The notes under the pieces: generated by a model
Told to the model about the DNA's origin: nothing
The model's database searches: none
What the model saw: only the letters and a program-made list of their open reading frames with translations
Translations under genes and position numbers: made by a program
Assembly: GCA_012728895.1 (NCBI GenBank)
Contig: JAAYEG010000040.1
Span: forward strand, 1-64,000
From: Methanospirillum sp.
GTDB taxonomy: Archaea; Halobacteriota; Methanomicrobia; Methanomicrobiales; Methanospirillaceae
Length of the DNA stretch: 64,000 nucleotides
Reading direction: 5' to 3'
Part shown: piece by piece, positions 18,717 through 27,381 of the stretch
Numbering within the stretch: the stretch's first letter is position 1
Layout: each line of letters begins with the position of its first letter

Positions 18717-20063
18717 CTAGGAGCGGCCGTACGCGTCCTCGAACCTGACGATGTCGTCCTCCTCGAGGTACTCGCCGATCTGGACCTCGATCACCTCGAG
18801 CGGGATCATGCCCGGGTTCCCCAGCCGGTGGCGCTGACCGGTCTTGACGAAGGTCGACTCGCCCTGAGCGAGCAGGCGGACCTCGCCCTCGAGCTCCACC
18901 TCGGCCGTCCCCGAGACCACGATCCAGTGCTCGGACCGGTGGTGGTGGAGCTGGAGGGAGAGGCGGCGGCCCGGCCGCACCGTGACGCGCTTGATCTTGA
19001 ACGCGCCGTTCGCCTCGAGCACCTTGTAGGTGCCCCAGGGGCGGTGCTCCTCGCGGTGGTGGACCACGACCGGGTCGTTCTCCGCCTTCATCCGGGCCAC
19101 GAGGTCGCGGACCCGCCCGGTCTCGCTCTTTTTCGCGACAAGCAGGGCGTCGTCGGTGTCGACCACGACCAGCCCTTCGACCCCGATCAGCCCGACCCGC
19201 TTCTGCCCCGCCCGGACGAAGGTGTCGCGGCAGTCGAGGCAGAGCGCCCCCCCGGCGTTCCCGTCCGCGTCGGCCGGCTCTGCCGCAGCGAGCGCGGCGA
19301 AGTCGCCGAGGTCGGACCAGTCGGCCCGGAGCGGGACGACCGCGACCCGGTCCGAGTGTTCGAGGAGCCCGTAGTCGATTGAGACCGAGGGCATCGATGC
19401 GTAGTCGGGTGGGAGCGTTTCGACCCCGGCGGCGATCTCGGGCTGAAGGCGGGCGAGCTCCTGGAAGAAGACCCGGGGCGAGATGAGGAACATCCCCGAG
19501 TTCCAGAGGTAGCCGTCGCGGACGTACTCCTCTGCCGTGGCGGCGCCGGGTTTCTCGACGAACGCCCCGACCTCGAAACCCCCCGGCAGGAGGGGGCCCG
19601 GCCGGATGTAGCCGTACCCGGTGTGCGGCGCGGTGGGGGTCACCCCGAACGTGACCAGCCGCTCCTCCGCGAGCGCCGCCGCTCCCCGGATCACGTCGAG
19701 CGCGGCGTCCTCGAGCAGGTGGTCGCTCGGGAGGACGGCGGCGACACCCTCGCCCCCGGACTCGCGGATCTCCGCCATGGCCCAGGCGATCGCCGGGAGG
19801 GTGTTCCGTCCCGCGGGCTCGGCGAGGAGGCTGGTCTCGTCGCACCTCCCGCCCAGGGCCTCGACCTGGTCGCGGATCAGGTAGCGGTGGGCCGTGTTCG
19901 TCACCACCCAGACCCCGTCCTCCCCGGCGAGCGCCCGGGCGCGCAGCCAGGTGCGCTGGAAGAGAGAGCGGTCCCCGACCGGGAGGAACTGCTTCGGGTA
20001 CTGCTCCCGCGAGAGCGGCCAGAGCCGGGTCCCCGAACCCCCCGCGAGGATGATGCACTGCAT
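18717..20063 (-). CDS. manC: Mannose-1-phosphate guanylyltransferase / mannose-6-phosphate isomerase
   Basis: 'IILAGGSGTRLWPLSREQYPKQFL', 'RPWGTYKVLEANGAFKIKRVTVRPGRRLSLQLHHHRSEHWIVVSGTAEV'. Confidence 0.95.
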   Translation of the reverse strand: MQCIILAGGSGTRLWPLSREQYPKQFLPVGDRSLFQRTWLRARALAGEDGVWVVTNTAHRYLIRDQVEALGGRCDETSLLAEPAGRNTLPAIAWAMAEIRESGGEGVAAVLPSDHLLEDAALDVIRGAAALAEERLVTFGVTPTAPHTGYGYIRPGPLLPGGFEVGAFVEKPGAATAEEYVRDGYLWNSGMFLISPRVFFQELARLQPEIAAGVETLPPDYASMPSVSIDYGLLEHSDRVAVVPLRADWSDLGDFAALAAAEPADADGNAGGALCLDCRDTFVRAGQKRVGLIGVEGLVVVDTDDALLVAKKSETGRVRDLVARMKAENDPVVVHHREEHRPWGTYKVLEANGAFKIKRVTVRPGRRLSLQLHHHRSEHWIVVSGTAEVELEGEVRLLAQGESTFVKTGQRHRLGNPGMIPLEVIEVQIGEYLEEDDIVRFEDAYGRS

Positions 20064-20089
20064 GGATCACCGTTGCGTGCGCCCGGGGG

Positions 20090-21127
20090 TTAAGGTTCGC
20101 GGACCGCGCCGCGCCGCGAGGCCTCGCGGCGGACGATCGCGACCCCCGCGCCGAGCCCGAGCACGATGTTGAGGTGGTAGACGATGAGGCGCCAGAGCAG
20201 GATCAGGAGCCCGAGCGACGAGGATGGAACGAAGAGCCCGTAGAGCGAGGCGGCCGAGGCCTCGGCGAGCCCGGCCCCGCCCGGGGTCAGCGGGATGAGG
20301 GCGATCACGTTGACCAGGATCTGGCAGAGGACGGAGAGGACCCAGTCCGCGGGCAGGCCGAGCGCGAGCAGCACCAGGGAGGCGACCGAGAACTCGAGGA
20401 GCCAGTACCCGGCCGAGAAGAGGAGCCCGCCCACGAGGTGCCCCCGGCCCCGCCCGGCGAACCGGCCGAAGGCGGCCCGGAAGTGGCCGGCCTCCCGTTC
20501 GACCCGGGCGGCCGTCCCGGCGAGCCGCCCGGCGGCCCCGCCGGGGAGCACCCTTCCGAGCGCGCCCGCCCCGGCGAAGAGGACGCGGCGGAGGGCGCCC
20601 GGGGAGACCAGGGCGAGCAGGAAGAGGCCGGCCACCGCGAGGACGACGACCCCGATCGCCTCCAGGAGGAGGCCGCCCTCGACCCCGAGCACCGCCATCT
20701 GCCGGCCCAGGAAGCGGATCGCCAGCAGGACCGCGGCCAGCAGCAGGAAGAAGTCGAGGAGCCGCTCGACCGCGACGACCGCGGTCGCGTCCCCTGCCCG
20801 CACCCCCGCCCGGTAGAGCTCGTGGGCCCGCACCGGCTCCCCCCCCGCCGACGACGGCGTGATGGCGGCAGCGAGCACGTTCGCCAGGACGAGCGGGACG
20901 CAGGCCCGGAACGGGACGTCGTAGCCGAGCCCCGCCGAGAGGACCCGGACCCGCCCCGCCCAGCAGAGGAGGGCCGCGCCGTGCGAGAGGACCGCGACCG
21001 CGATCCAGCGCCAGTCCAGGTGCCCGAGCGCGGCGACGGTCGCGCCGTCCACGGTGAGCGCGAGCACCAGGCCGAGCACGCCGGCCGAGATGAGGACCGA
21101 GACGAAGAGCCAGCCGCGCCGCCGCAT
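20090..21127 (-). CDS. Flippase-like / lysylphosphatidylglycerol synthase TM-domain protein (UPF0104)
   Basis: 'ITPSSAGGEPVRAHELYRAGV', 'ALIPLTPGGAGLAEASAASLYGLF'; multiple TM helices. Confidence 0.88.
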   Translation of the reverse strand: MRRRGWLFVSVLISAGVLGLVLALTVDGATVAALGHLDWRWIAVAVLSHGAALLCWAGRVRVLSAGLGYDVPFRACVPLVLANVLAAAITPSSAGGEPVRAHELYRAGVRAGDATAVVAVERLLDFFLLLAAVLLAIRFLGRQMAVLGVEGGLLLEAIGVVVLAVAGLFLLALVSPGALRRVLFAGAGALGRVLPGGAAGRLAGTAARVEREAGHFRAAFGRFAGRGRGHLVGGLLFSAGYWLLEFSVASLVLLALGLPADWVLSVLCQILVNVIALIPLTPGGAGLAEASAASLYGLFVPSSSLGLLILLWRLIVYHLNIVLGLGAGVAIVRREASRRGAVREP

Positions 21128-21128
21128 C

Positions 21129-21695
21129 CTACACCGCGAAGAGGGAGCGGTCCCCGCCGACCGCGAGCAACCCGGACCTGACCCCCGCGTCGAGCCAGCC
21201 GTGCGCGTAGGAGCTGACCTGGACCGAGGCCTCGCAGTCGCCGCCGGCGAGGAGGGCGGCGGCCGCCCCGTGGAAGGCCCGGGCCACCGCGACGACGGTC
21301 AGCGCGGCCGCGTGCGCCGGGCTCGCGGGGTCCGGGGCCGGGCCGGCGCTCAGGGCGGCGGACCCGAGCATCGCGGCGTACCGCCGGGCCTTTTCCCCGA
21401 GCCGGGCCGCGTGCCGGCCCGGGACCGTGCCGCGGAGAAGGCCTGCGCCCGTCTCCGTGCCGTCGAGGAGGCCGAGCACCAGCGCGGCGTCGAGCCAGCC
21501 GCAGGCGTAGGCCAGGGCGGCGAGGGCGTTCACCGGGTCGTCACGCGCGGCGAAGACTGCCGCGTCCGTCCGGTACGCCCGGACCATCTCCAGGCAGTCC
21601 GAGGCGGCCGGGGCAAGGAGGGCGTCCTCCCGCACCCCCGGCCGGGCGCGGGCGAGGCAGGCGTCCAGGCGGTCGAGCGATGCGGCGACGGTCAT
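21129..21695 (-). CDS. DUF357 family protein
   Basis: 'CLEMVRAYRTDAAVFAARDDPVNALAALAYACGWLDAALVLGLL' and a second 'AALLAGGDCEASVQVSSYAHGWLDAGVRSGLL' copy. Confidence 0.82.
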   Translation of the reverse strand: MTVAASLDRLDACLARARPGVREDALLAPAASDCLEMVRAYRTDAAVFAARDDPVNALAALAYACGWLDAALVLGLLDGTETGAGLLRGTVPGRHAARLGEKARRYAAMLGSAALSAGPAPDPASPAHAAALTVVAVARAFHGAAAALLAGGDCEASVQVSSYAHGWLDAGVRSGLLAVGGDRSLFAV

Positions 21696-22441
21696 AGGCC
21701 CGCGAAGGCCTCCAGGTGTTCGCGCTCCATCACGTGGAGGTCGCCGGGCACGATCAGGACGTGCAGGGGGCCGCCGAACTCGACGGCGCGGAGACGGGCG
21801 GCGTCACCGGCCGCGACGACCGGGTCGGGCGACCCGACCCGGGAGCAGCCGACGTAGAGCGGGATCTCCTGGCCGAGCGAGGCCGCCGTCGTTCCGAGCA
21901 GGTCGAGCGCATCCGGGATCAGCATGAACCGGCCGGGCTGGATGTCGAGGTAGACCAGGGTGTGGAGCCCCCGGGAGAGGTTCTCGCCGATCACCGCGAC
22001 CGGCGAGGTCGGCCTCCAGTTCCCGTGCGGGAAGGGGAGCGAGGTCGCCGGGCCGAACCGGTAGTTCTGGAGCCCGGCGAGCCCGGCCGCAGCGGTGGCG
22101 ATCGAGGCCCCGTGCACGATCCGGGTCTCGATCCCGAGCCGGCTCGCCCGGAGCCGGAGGTCGACGTGGGTGGTCGAGACCATCGGGTCGCCCGGGACGA
22201 GGAGCACCGCGGTCCCCTCCCTGGCAGCAGCGAGCACCTCGTCGGGGCGGTTCTCGACCCCGGCGCGCGAGAGGACCGTGACCGGCTTCTTCCAGGCCGC
22301 CTCCATCTCGGCGACGCTCGCGCCGACGAGACGGGAGGTGTAGCCCTCGAGAAAGACCCGGTCCGCCTCCGCGATCGCTCGCCTGCCGCGGAGCGATACG
22401 TCCTCGAGGTCCCAGAGCCCGAGGCCGACGAAGACGAGCAG
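21692..22441 (-). CDS. dphB: Diphthine synthase; full-length frame requires a CTG start
   Basis: Minus-strand translation from 22441: (CTG)LVFVGLGLWDLEDVSLRGRRAIAEADRVFLEGYTSRLVGASVAEMEAAWKKP...VLLVPGDPMVSTTHVDL...; N-terminus matches conserved 'MLxFVGLGLWDxxDxS'; TAG immediately upstream at 22442-22444. Confidence 0.85.
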   Translation of the reverse strand: MLVFVGLGLWDLEDVSLRGRRAIAEADRVFLEGYTSRLVGASVAEMEAAWKKPVTVLSRAGVENRPDEVLAAAREGTAVLLVPGDPMVSTTHVDLRLRASRLGIETRIVHGASIATAAAGLAGLQNYRFGPATSLPFPHGNWRPTSPVAVIGENLSRGLHTLVYLDIQPGRFMLIPDALDLLGTTAASLGQEIPLYVGCSRVGSPDPVVAAGDAARLRAVEFGGPLHVLIVPGDLHVMEREHLEAFAGL

Positions 22442-22535
22442 CTAGGCCCCCCCCTGCAGGGGGCCCGCGGGCCGGGAACGGGACATGATCGGCGTAGCTG
22501 TCGCGCGGAGCCGGGATAAGCGCTTTGGTGGCCGC

Positions 22536-24389
22536 TCAGCCGAACGCGAAGTTGAAGAGCGCGCCGAAGAAGAGCCCGAGCAGGAGCGTGTAGACCGTGA
22601 TCAGGCCCGCGATCCGGGTGCCGATCTCCTGCCGCAGGACCGCGATCGTGGAGATGCACGGCACGAAGAGGGTCGAGACGAGCGCGAAGACGTAGAGCTG
22701 GAGCCCTGTCATCACGGTGTCGAGCCGGGCAGTCCCGGCGAGGACGACCAGGGTCTCGAAGGCCATCTCCTTCCGGAGGATGCCGAAGAGGAGCGCGGTC
22801 GAGGCGTACGCCGGCAGCCCCAGGACCCCCTCCGAGATCGGGGCGAAGGCCTCCTGGAACGCGGCGATCACCCCGAAGTACCCGAGCAGGCCGAGCACGA
22901 TGCTGCTGACGAGCAGGAGGGGCATCGCGATGTACAGGAACTCCTTGATCCGGAGCCAGGCCTTGAGCAGGACCAGGTCCGGACGCGGGCGGCGGAGCGG
23001 GGGCATCTCCAGGACCATCCCGAACTGGGGGCCGGGCGTGACCCGGCTCAGCACGACCCCCGTCGCCAGGATCAGCCCGAGCACGATCAGGTAGATCGAG
23101 AACGCGGCCCAGAGCGAGACGAACGAGGCGACGATCCCCGAGATGACGACCGTCCGGGCCGAGCAGGGGACCATCGTGATCAAAAAGGCGGCGATGACGC
23201 GCTCGCGCCGGGTCGAGAGAAGGCGGGTCCCCATCACGGCCGGGACGTTGCACCCGAACCCGAGCACGAGCGGGATGATCGCCTCGCCGTGGAGACCCAT
23301 CCGGTGCATGGTCCGGTCGGCCAGGAACGCGGCCCGGGACATGTACCCCGAGTCCTCGATCACCGCGAGGAGCACGTAGAACGTGAAGATGTACGGGAAG
23401 GCGATCCCGAACCCCGACTGGAGCGCGAGGCCGACGGAGACGAGCACTTCGCGGACGAGGGGGTCCAGGTCGAGCGCCGCGATGGGGTCGAGGAGCAGGA
23501 AGTCGAAGGCCTCGACGATGTACTCCTCGAGGACCCCGCCGACGATGAAGACCGCGAGCAGCATCGCGCCCAGGACGCCGACCAGGATCGGGACCCCCGG
23601 GAACGTCCGGGTCAGGAGCCGGTCGATCCCGGCGTCGGCCTCGCCGGCCGACGAGACCACCTGGTCCGCGATCGCCCGCGCCAGGTTGTGCCGGTTGGTC
23701 GCGATGATCTGGGCGGCCGACATCCGGTGGCGGCGGCCGATCTCCTTGCTCACGTCGTCGGCCGACTCCAGGAGATCGGGGTCGTCGCCGAGCCCCTGGA
23801 GGGCCTGGAGGGCGGTGCGGCGGTCGATCCCGAAGGACCGCCCGAGCGAGTGGACGGCGGCCTCGACGTGGTTGTCGTACGGGACCTCGACCGAGGCGGG
23901 CCGGGCCTCCAGGAGGGCGGAGGGGAGGATCCGGTCGATCCCCTGCCCGGTCGCCGCCGATGTCGCGACCACGGGGATCCCGAGCAGCTCCCCGAGCCGC
24001 GCGGTGTCGACCGAGATCCCGCGGCGGACCGCCTCGTCGGTCATGTTCACGACCGCCAGCATGGGCCGGCCGTACTCGGCGACCTGGAGGAGGAGGTAGA
24101 GGGTCCGCTCGAGCCGGGTCGCGTCGAGCACGGCCACGAGCGTCGTCATCTCGTCGTCCTCGACGATCCGCCGGATCAGGGTGTCGGTCTCGGCCCCGTC
24201 CTCGAGCGAGTAGACGCCGGGCAGGTCCACGACCTCGACCCGCTCGCGCTGCCAGCAGGAGGAGCCCGAGAAGAGGTCGACCGACGAGCCGGGGTAGTTG
24301 CCGACCTCGACCCCGACCCCGGTCAGCTGGCTGAAGATCAGCGACTTGCCGACCCCGGGGTTGCCGACGAGCGCGACCTTCAGCGGCAT
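22536..24389 (-). CDS. feoB: Ferrous iron transport protein B
   Basis: 'MPLKVALVGNPGVGKSLIFSQLTG', 'VEVVDLPGVYSL', 'VLGFGCNVPAVMGTRLLSTRRERVIAAFLITMVPCSARTVV'. Confidence 0.95.
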   Translation of the reverse strand: MPLKVALVGNPGVGKSLIFSQLTGVGVEVGNYPGSSVDLFSGSSCWQRERVEVVDLPGVYSLEDGAETDTLIRRIVEDDEMTTLVAVLDATRLERTLYLLLQVAEYGRPMLAVVNMTDEAVRRGISVDTARLGELLGIPVVATSAATGQGIDRILPSALLEARPASVEVPYDNHVEAAVHSLGRSFGIDRRTALQALQGLGDDPDLLESADDVSKEIGRRHRMSAAQIIATNRHNLARAIADQVVSSAGEADAGIDRLLTRTFPGVPILVGVLGAMLLAVFIVGGVLEEYIVEAFDFLLLDPIAALDLDPLVREVLVSVGLALQSGFGIAFPYIFTFYVLLAVIEDSGYMSRAAFLADRTMHRMGLHGEAIIPLVLGFGCNVPAVMGTRLLSTRRERVIAAFLITMVPCSARTVVISGIVASFVSLWAAFSIYLIVLGLILATGVVLSRVTPGPQFGMVLEMPPLRRPRPDLVLLKAWLRIKEFLYIAMPLLLVSSIVLGLLGYFGVIAAFQEAFAPISEGVLGLPAYASTALLFGILRKEMAFETLVVLAGTARLDTVMTGLQLYVFALVSTLFVPCISTIAVLRQEIGTRIAGLITVYTLLLGLFFGALFNFAFG

Positions 24390-25006
24390 GGGGACGCGAG
24401 CACCGTCTCTGCACACTCGGGCGAGAGCCCGATCTCGCAGCCCTTGACCTCGATCACCACGGCCCGGTTCGAGAGCCGGCGCCGGACCACGACCTCCTCG
24501 CCCGGCACGACCCCCATGTCCATGAGCCGCCTGAACCTCCCGCACGGCCGGACGTACGTGATCCGGACCCGTTCGCCCTCGAGGAAGTCGAGCAGGGGCT
24601 GCCCCTCGCCCGCCGGGACCGTGCACGGGCGCTCGAAGGGCCTCGGGCAGCGGAGGTGGCCGGCGATCCGCGCGATCGCCTCGTCCGAGACCCCGTGCTC
24701 GAGCGTGCAGGCCTCGCGGTCCGCGGCCTCCCGCTCCATCCCGATCTGCTCAAAAAAGCAGGCGAGGGTCCGGTGCCGGCGGGCGATCCGGCGCGCGACC
24801 CGCCTGCCCTCGTGATTGAGCCCGTACCGCCCGCCGGGGCCGGGTTCCAGCCGTCCGTTCGTGACCGCTCTCTGGAGGAGCCTCTCGAACGCGTCCGCGT
24901 CGAGCCCGAGCCGGGCCGCCAGCGCCGCGTCGTCGGGACGGGGCTCCTCGAGCAGGGCCTCGAGCAGGTCCTCCTCGTGGTCCCGTGACTCCTCCGTCAT
25001 CGTCAT
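24380..25006 (-). CDS. DtxR-type metal-dependent regulator with C-terminal FeoA/SH3-like domain
   Basis: 'RRVARRIARRHRTLACFFEQIGMEREAADREACTLEHGVSDEAIARI'; 'RFRRLMDMGVVPGEEVVVRRRLSNRAVVIEVKGCEIGLSPECAETVLA'; overlaps the feoB start. Confidence 0.88.
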   Translation of the reverse strand: MTMTEESRDHEEDLLEALLEEPRPDDAALAARLGLDADAFERLLQRAVTNGRLEPGPGGRYGLNHEGRRVARRIARRHRTLACFFEQIGMEREAADREACTLEHGVSDEAIARIAGHLRCPRPFERPCTVPAGEGQPLLDFLEGERVRITYVRPCGRFRRLMDMGVVPGEEVVVRRRLSNRAVVIEVKGCEIGLSPECAETVLASPCR

Positions 25007-25095
25007 GCAGGTTCTCTGTCTCGACGGTTATGGGTTGTGGACGCCGTCGCATAGACTGATATGGTGGCAGGACATCGTACACTCGGGAGAAGAGC

Positions 25096-26784
25096 GTGGC
25101 GTGCACGAACCGTCAGGTCGCAAAGACCCTCCGGCTGATCGGGCAGCTCCACGAGCTCCGGGGTGACGGCCCGTTCCGGGTCAGGGCGTTCATGGCCGGG
25201 GCGGACCTGGTCGAGCGGCTGGAGCGGCCGGTGGCCGGTATGGACGAGGACGAGCTGGTCGGGCTCCCCGGGGTCGGGGAGCGGATCGCCTCCGTGGTGC
25301 GCGAGGTCTGCGAGACGGGGACGAGCACCGAGCTCGAGTCGCTCCAGGCCGAGCTCCCCCCCTCGCTCCCCGAGCTGCTCTCGGTCGAGGGGATCGGGCC
25401 GAAGACCGCCGGCCGGCTCTGGCGCGAGCTCGGGGTCACCTCGGTGGCCGGGCTCATCGAGGCGGCGAAGCATGGCCGGATCCGGCGACTGAAGGGCTTC
25501 GGGCCGAAGCGCGAGGCCGAGCTCCGGCGGGGGGCCGAGCGGTATGCCGGGGCCGGGCATCGGATGAACCGCGCGACGGCCGGGGAGCTGCTGGCCGGGA
25601 TCGTCGCCGTCCTCGCGCCCGGGCAGTGGGCGGTGGCCGGGTCGTACCGGCGCGGCGCGGCGACGGTCGGCGATCTCGATCTCGTCAGCTGCCAGGACCC
25701 CCGCGAGGTGAACCCGCGCCTCCGGGAGATCGCCGACGAGGTGATCGAGGAGGGCGACCGCCGGACCTCGATCCGGTTCCGGGGCGAGCGGGTCGATCTC
25801 CGGTTCACGACCCCGGACGCCCTGGGCCCGATGCTCGTCTACCTGACCGGCTCGAAGACCTTCAACATCCGGCTCCGGGACCGGGCCCTGCTCGCGGGGC
25901 TCCGGATCAACGAGTACGGGATCGCGGACCGGTCCGGCGCCGGGCTCGCGACCTATCCCTCCGAGGCGGCGATGTTCGCCGCGCTCGACCTGCAGTACAT
26001 CCCACCGGAGCTCCGGGAGGGCTCCGGGGAGATCGAGGCCGCCGAGCGGAACGCCATCCCCGCGCTCGTCGCCGGCGAGGGGCTCCGGGGCGACCTCCAC
26101 GTCCACTCGAACTGGTCGGACGGCAGCCTCTCGCTCGCCGAACTGGCGGCCGAGGGTGAGCGGCGGGGTTACGAGTACCTGGCCGTGACGGACCACTCGG
26201 AGACGCTCGGGATCGCCCACGGCCTCTCCGAGCGCGACCTGGCCGAGCAGCGGCGAACGATCGAGGCGGTCAACCGGACCTCGGGCTGCTACCTGGTCAC
26301 AGGGGTGGAGGTCGACATCCTCTCGGACGGCACGCTCGGCCTGCCCGACCGGGCCCTGGCCGACCTGGAGCTGGTGGTCGCGAGCCTCCACTCGGGCCTT
26401 CGGCAGGACCGCGACAGGGTGACCCGCAGGGTGGTCGCCGCGTGCGAGAACGAGCACGTCGACGTCATCGGCCACCCGACCGGGCGGCTGATCGGGCGGC
26501 GCGAGCCGGCCGCGGTCGACCTCCCTCGGCTGATCGAGGCGGCCGCCTCGACCGGCACCGCGCTCGAGATCAACGCCTCGCCGTACCGGCTCGACCTCGA
26601 GGACGTCGCGGTCCGGGCCGCCCGCGACCGCGGGGTCGTGCTCTCGATCGGGACCGACGCGCACCGCCCCGGGGAGCTGAACCACCTCCGGCACGGGCTC
26701 GCGACCGCGCGACGGGGGTGGTGCACGCCGGCCGACGTGCTGAACACCCGCCCGCTCGCCGCGCTGCTGGAGGGAACCCGGTGA
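25096..26784 (+). CDS. polX: DNA polymerase/3'-5' exonuclease PolX (Pol X + PHP domain)
   Basis: HhH 'LVGLPGVGERIASVV', 'AVAGSYRRGAATVGDLDLVSCQ', PHP 'GDLHVHSNWSDGSLSLAELAAEG', 'SIGTDAHRPGELNHLRHGLATARRGW'; GTG start. Confidence 0.93.
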   Translation: MACTNRQVAKTLRLIGQLHELRGDGPFRVRAFMAGADLVERLERPVAGMDEDELVGLPGVGERIASVVREVCETGTSTELESLQAELPPSLPELLSVEGIGPKTAGRLWRELGVTSVAGLIEAAKHGRIRRLKGFGPKREAELRRGAERYAGAGHRMNRATAGELLAGIVAVLAPGQWAVAGSYRRGAATVGDLDLVSCQDPREVNPRLREIADEVIEEGDRRTSIRFRGERVDLRFTTPDALGPMLVYLTGSKTFNIRLRDRALLAGLRINEYGIADRSGAGLATYPSEAAMFAALDLQYIPPELREGSGEIEAAERNAIPALVAGEGLRGDLHVHSNWSDGSLSLAELAAEGERRGYEYLAVTDHSETLGIAHGLSERDLAEQRRTIEAVNRTSGCYLVTGVEVDILSDGTLGLPDRALADLELVVASLHSGLRQDRDRVTRRVVAACENEHVDVIGHPTGRLIGRREPAAVDLPRLIEAAASTGTALEINASPYRLDLEDVAVRAARDRGVVLSIGTDAHRPGELNHLRHGLATARRGWCTPADVLNTRPLAALLEGTR

Positions 26785-27371
26785 TCCGCCGGCTGTACGA
26801 GCGGCACCTGGCGCGCAACCTCGTCGAGCTCCCGGAGAGGATCTGCGTGCTGCTCTCGGACAGGGACCTGGCCGCCGCGCCGGACAAGATCCTGGAGTGC
26901 ATCGAGTGGTGCCGCGAGGCGGGGCTCACGGGGGTGATCTTCCACATCTCGACCGACGACCCGGCTGGGCTCGAGCCGTGCCTTTCCGGGCTGCGCCGGA
27001 TCGCCCGGGTGGCCCGCCTCACCCTCCACTGGAAAGAGACGACCGAGACCGCGGGCGAGGGGATGGAGGTGACGGTCGCGATCGGGAAGAGCGGGCGCGA
27101 CGAGATCGCCGGCTGCATCCGGCGGATGGCCGAGGACGGGGTGGACCCGGACGCGGTGGACGAACGCACGTTCGAGGAGTACCTGACCTTCCCCTACGCG
27201 CCCGACCTGGTGATCAAGACCGGGGGGGACCACCTGACCGACTTTTTGATCTGGCAGTCGGTCTACAGCGAGCTCTTCTTCTCGGACGTGAACTGGCCCC
27301 TCTTCCGGCGGCTCGACCTGCTCCGGGCGCTGCGCGACTACCAGTCCCGGGCCCGCCGGTTCGGAAAGTGA
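26781..27371 (+). CDS. Short cis-prenyltransferase (UppS)-like protein
   Basis: GTG start overlapping the polX stop; C-terminal 'PDLVIKTGGDHLTDFLIWQSVYSELFFSDVNWPLFRRLDLLRALRDYQSRARRFG' as in undecaprenyl diphosphate synthases; lacks the 'DGNRR' N-terminal signature. Confidence 0.78.
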   Translation: MIRRLYERHLARNLVELPERICVLLSDRDLAAAPDKILECIEWCREAGLTGVIFHISTDDPAGLEPCLSGLRRIARVARLTLHWKETTETAGEGMEVTVAIGKSGRDEIAGCIRRMAEDGVDPDAVDERTFEEYLTFPYAPDLVIKTGGDHLTDFLIWQSVYSELFFSDVNWPLFRRLDLLRALRDYQSRARRFGK

Positions 27372-27381
27372 AAAGGGTGGG

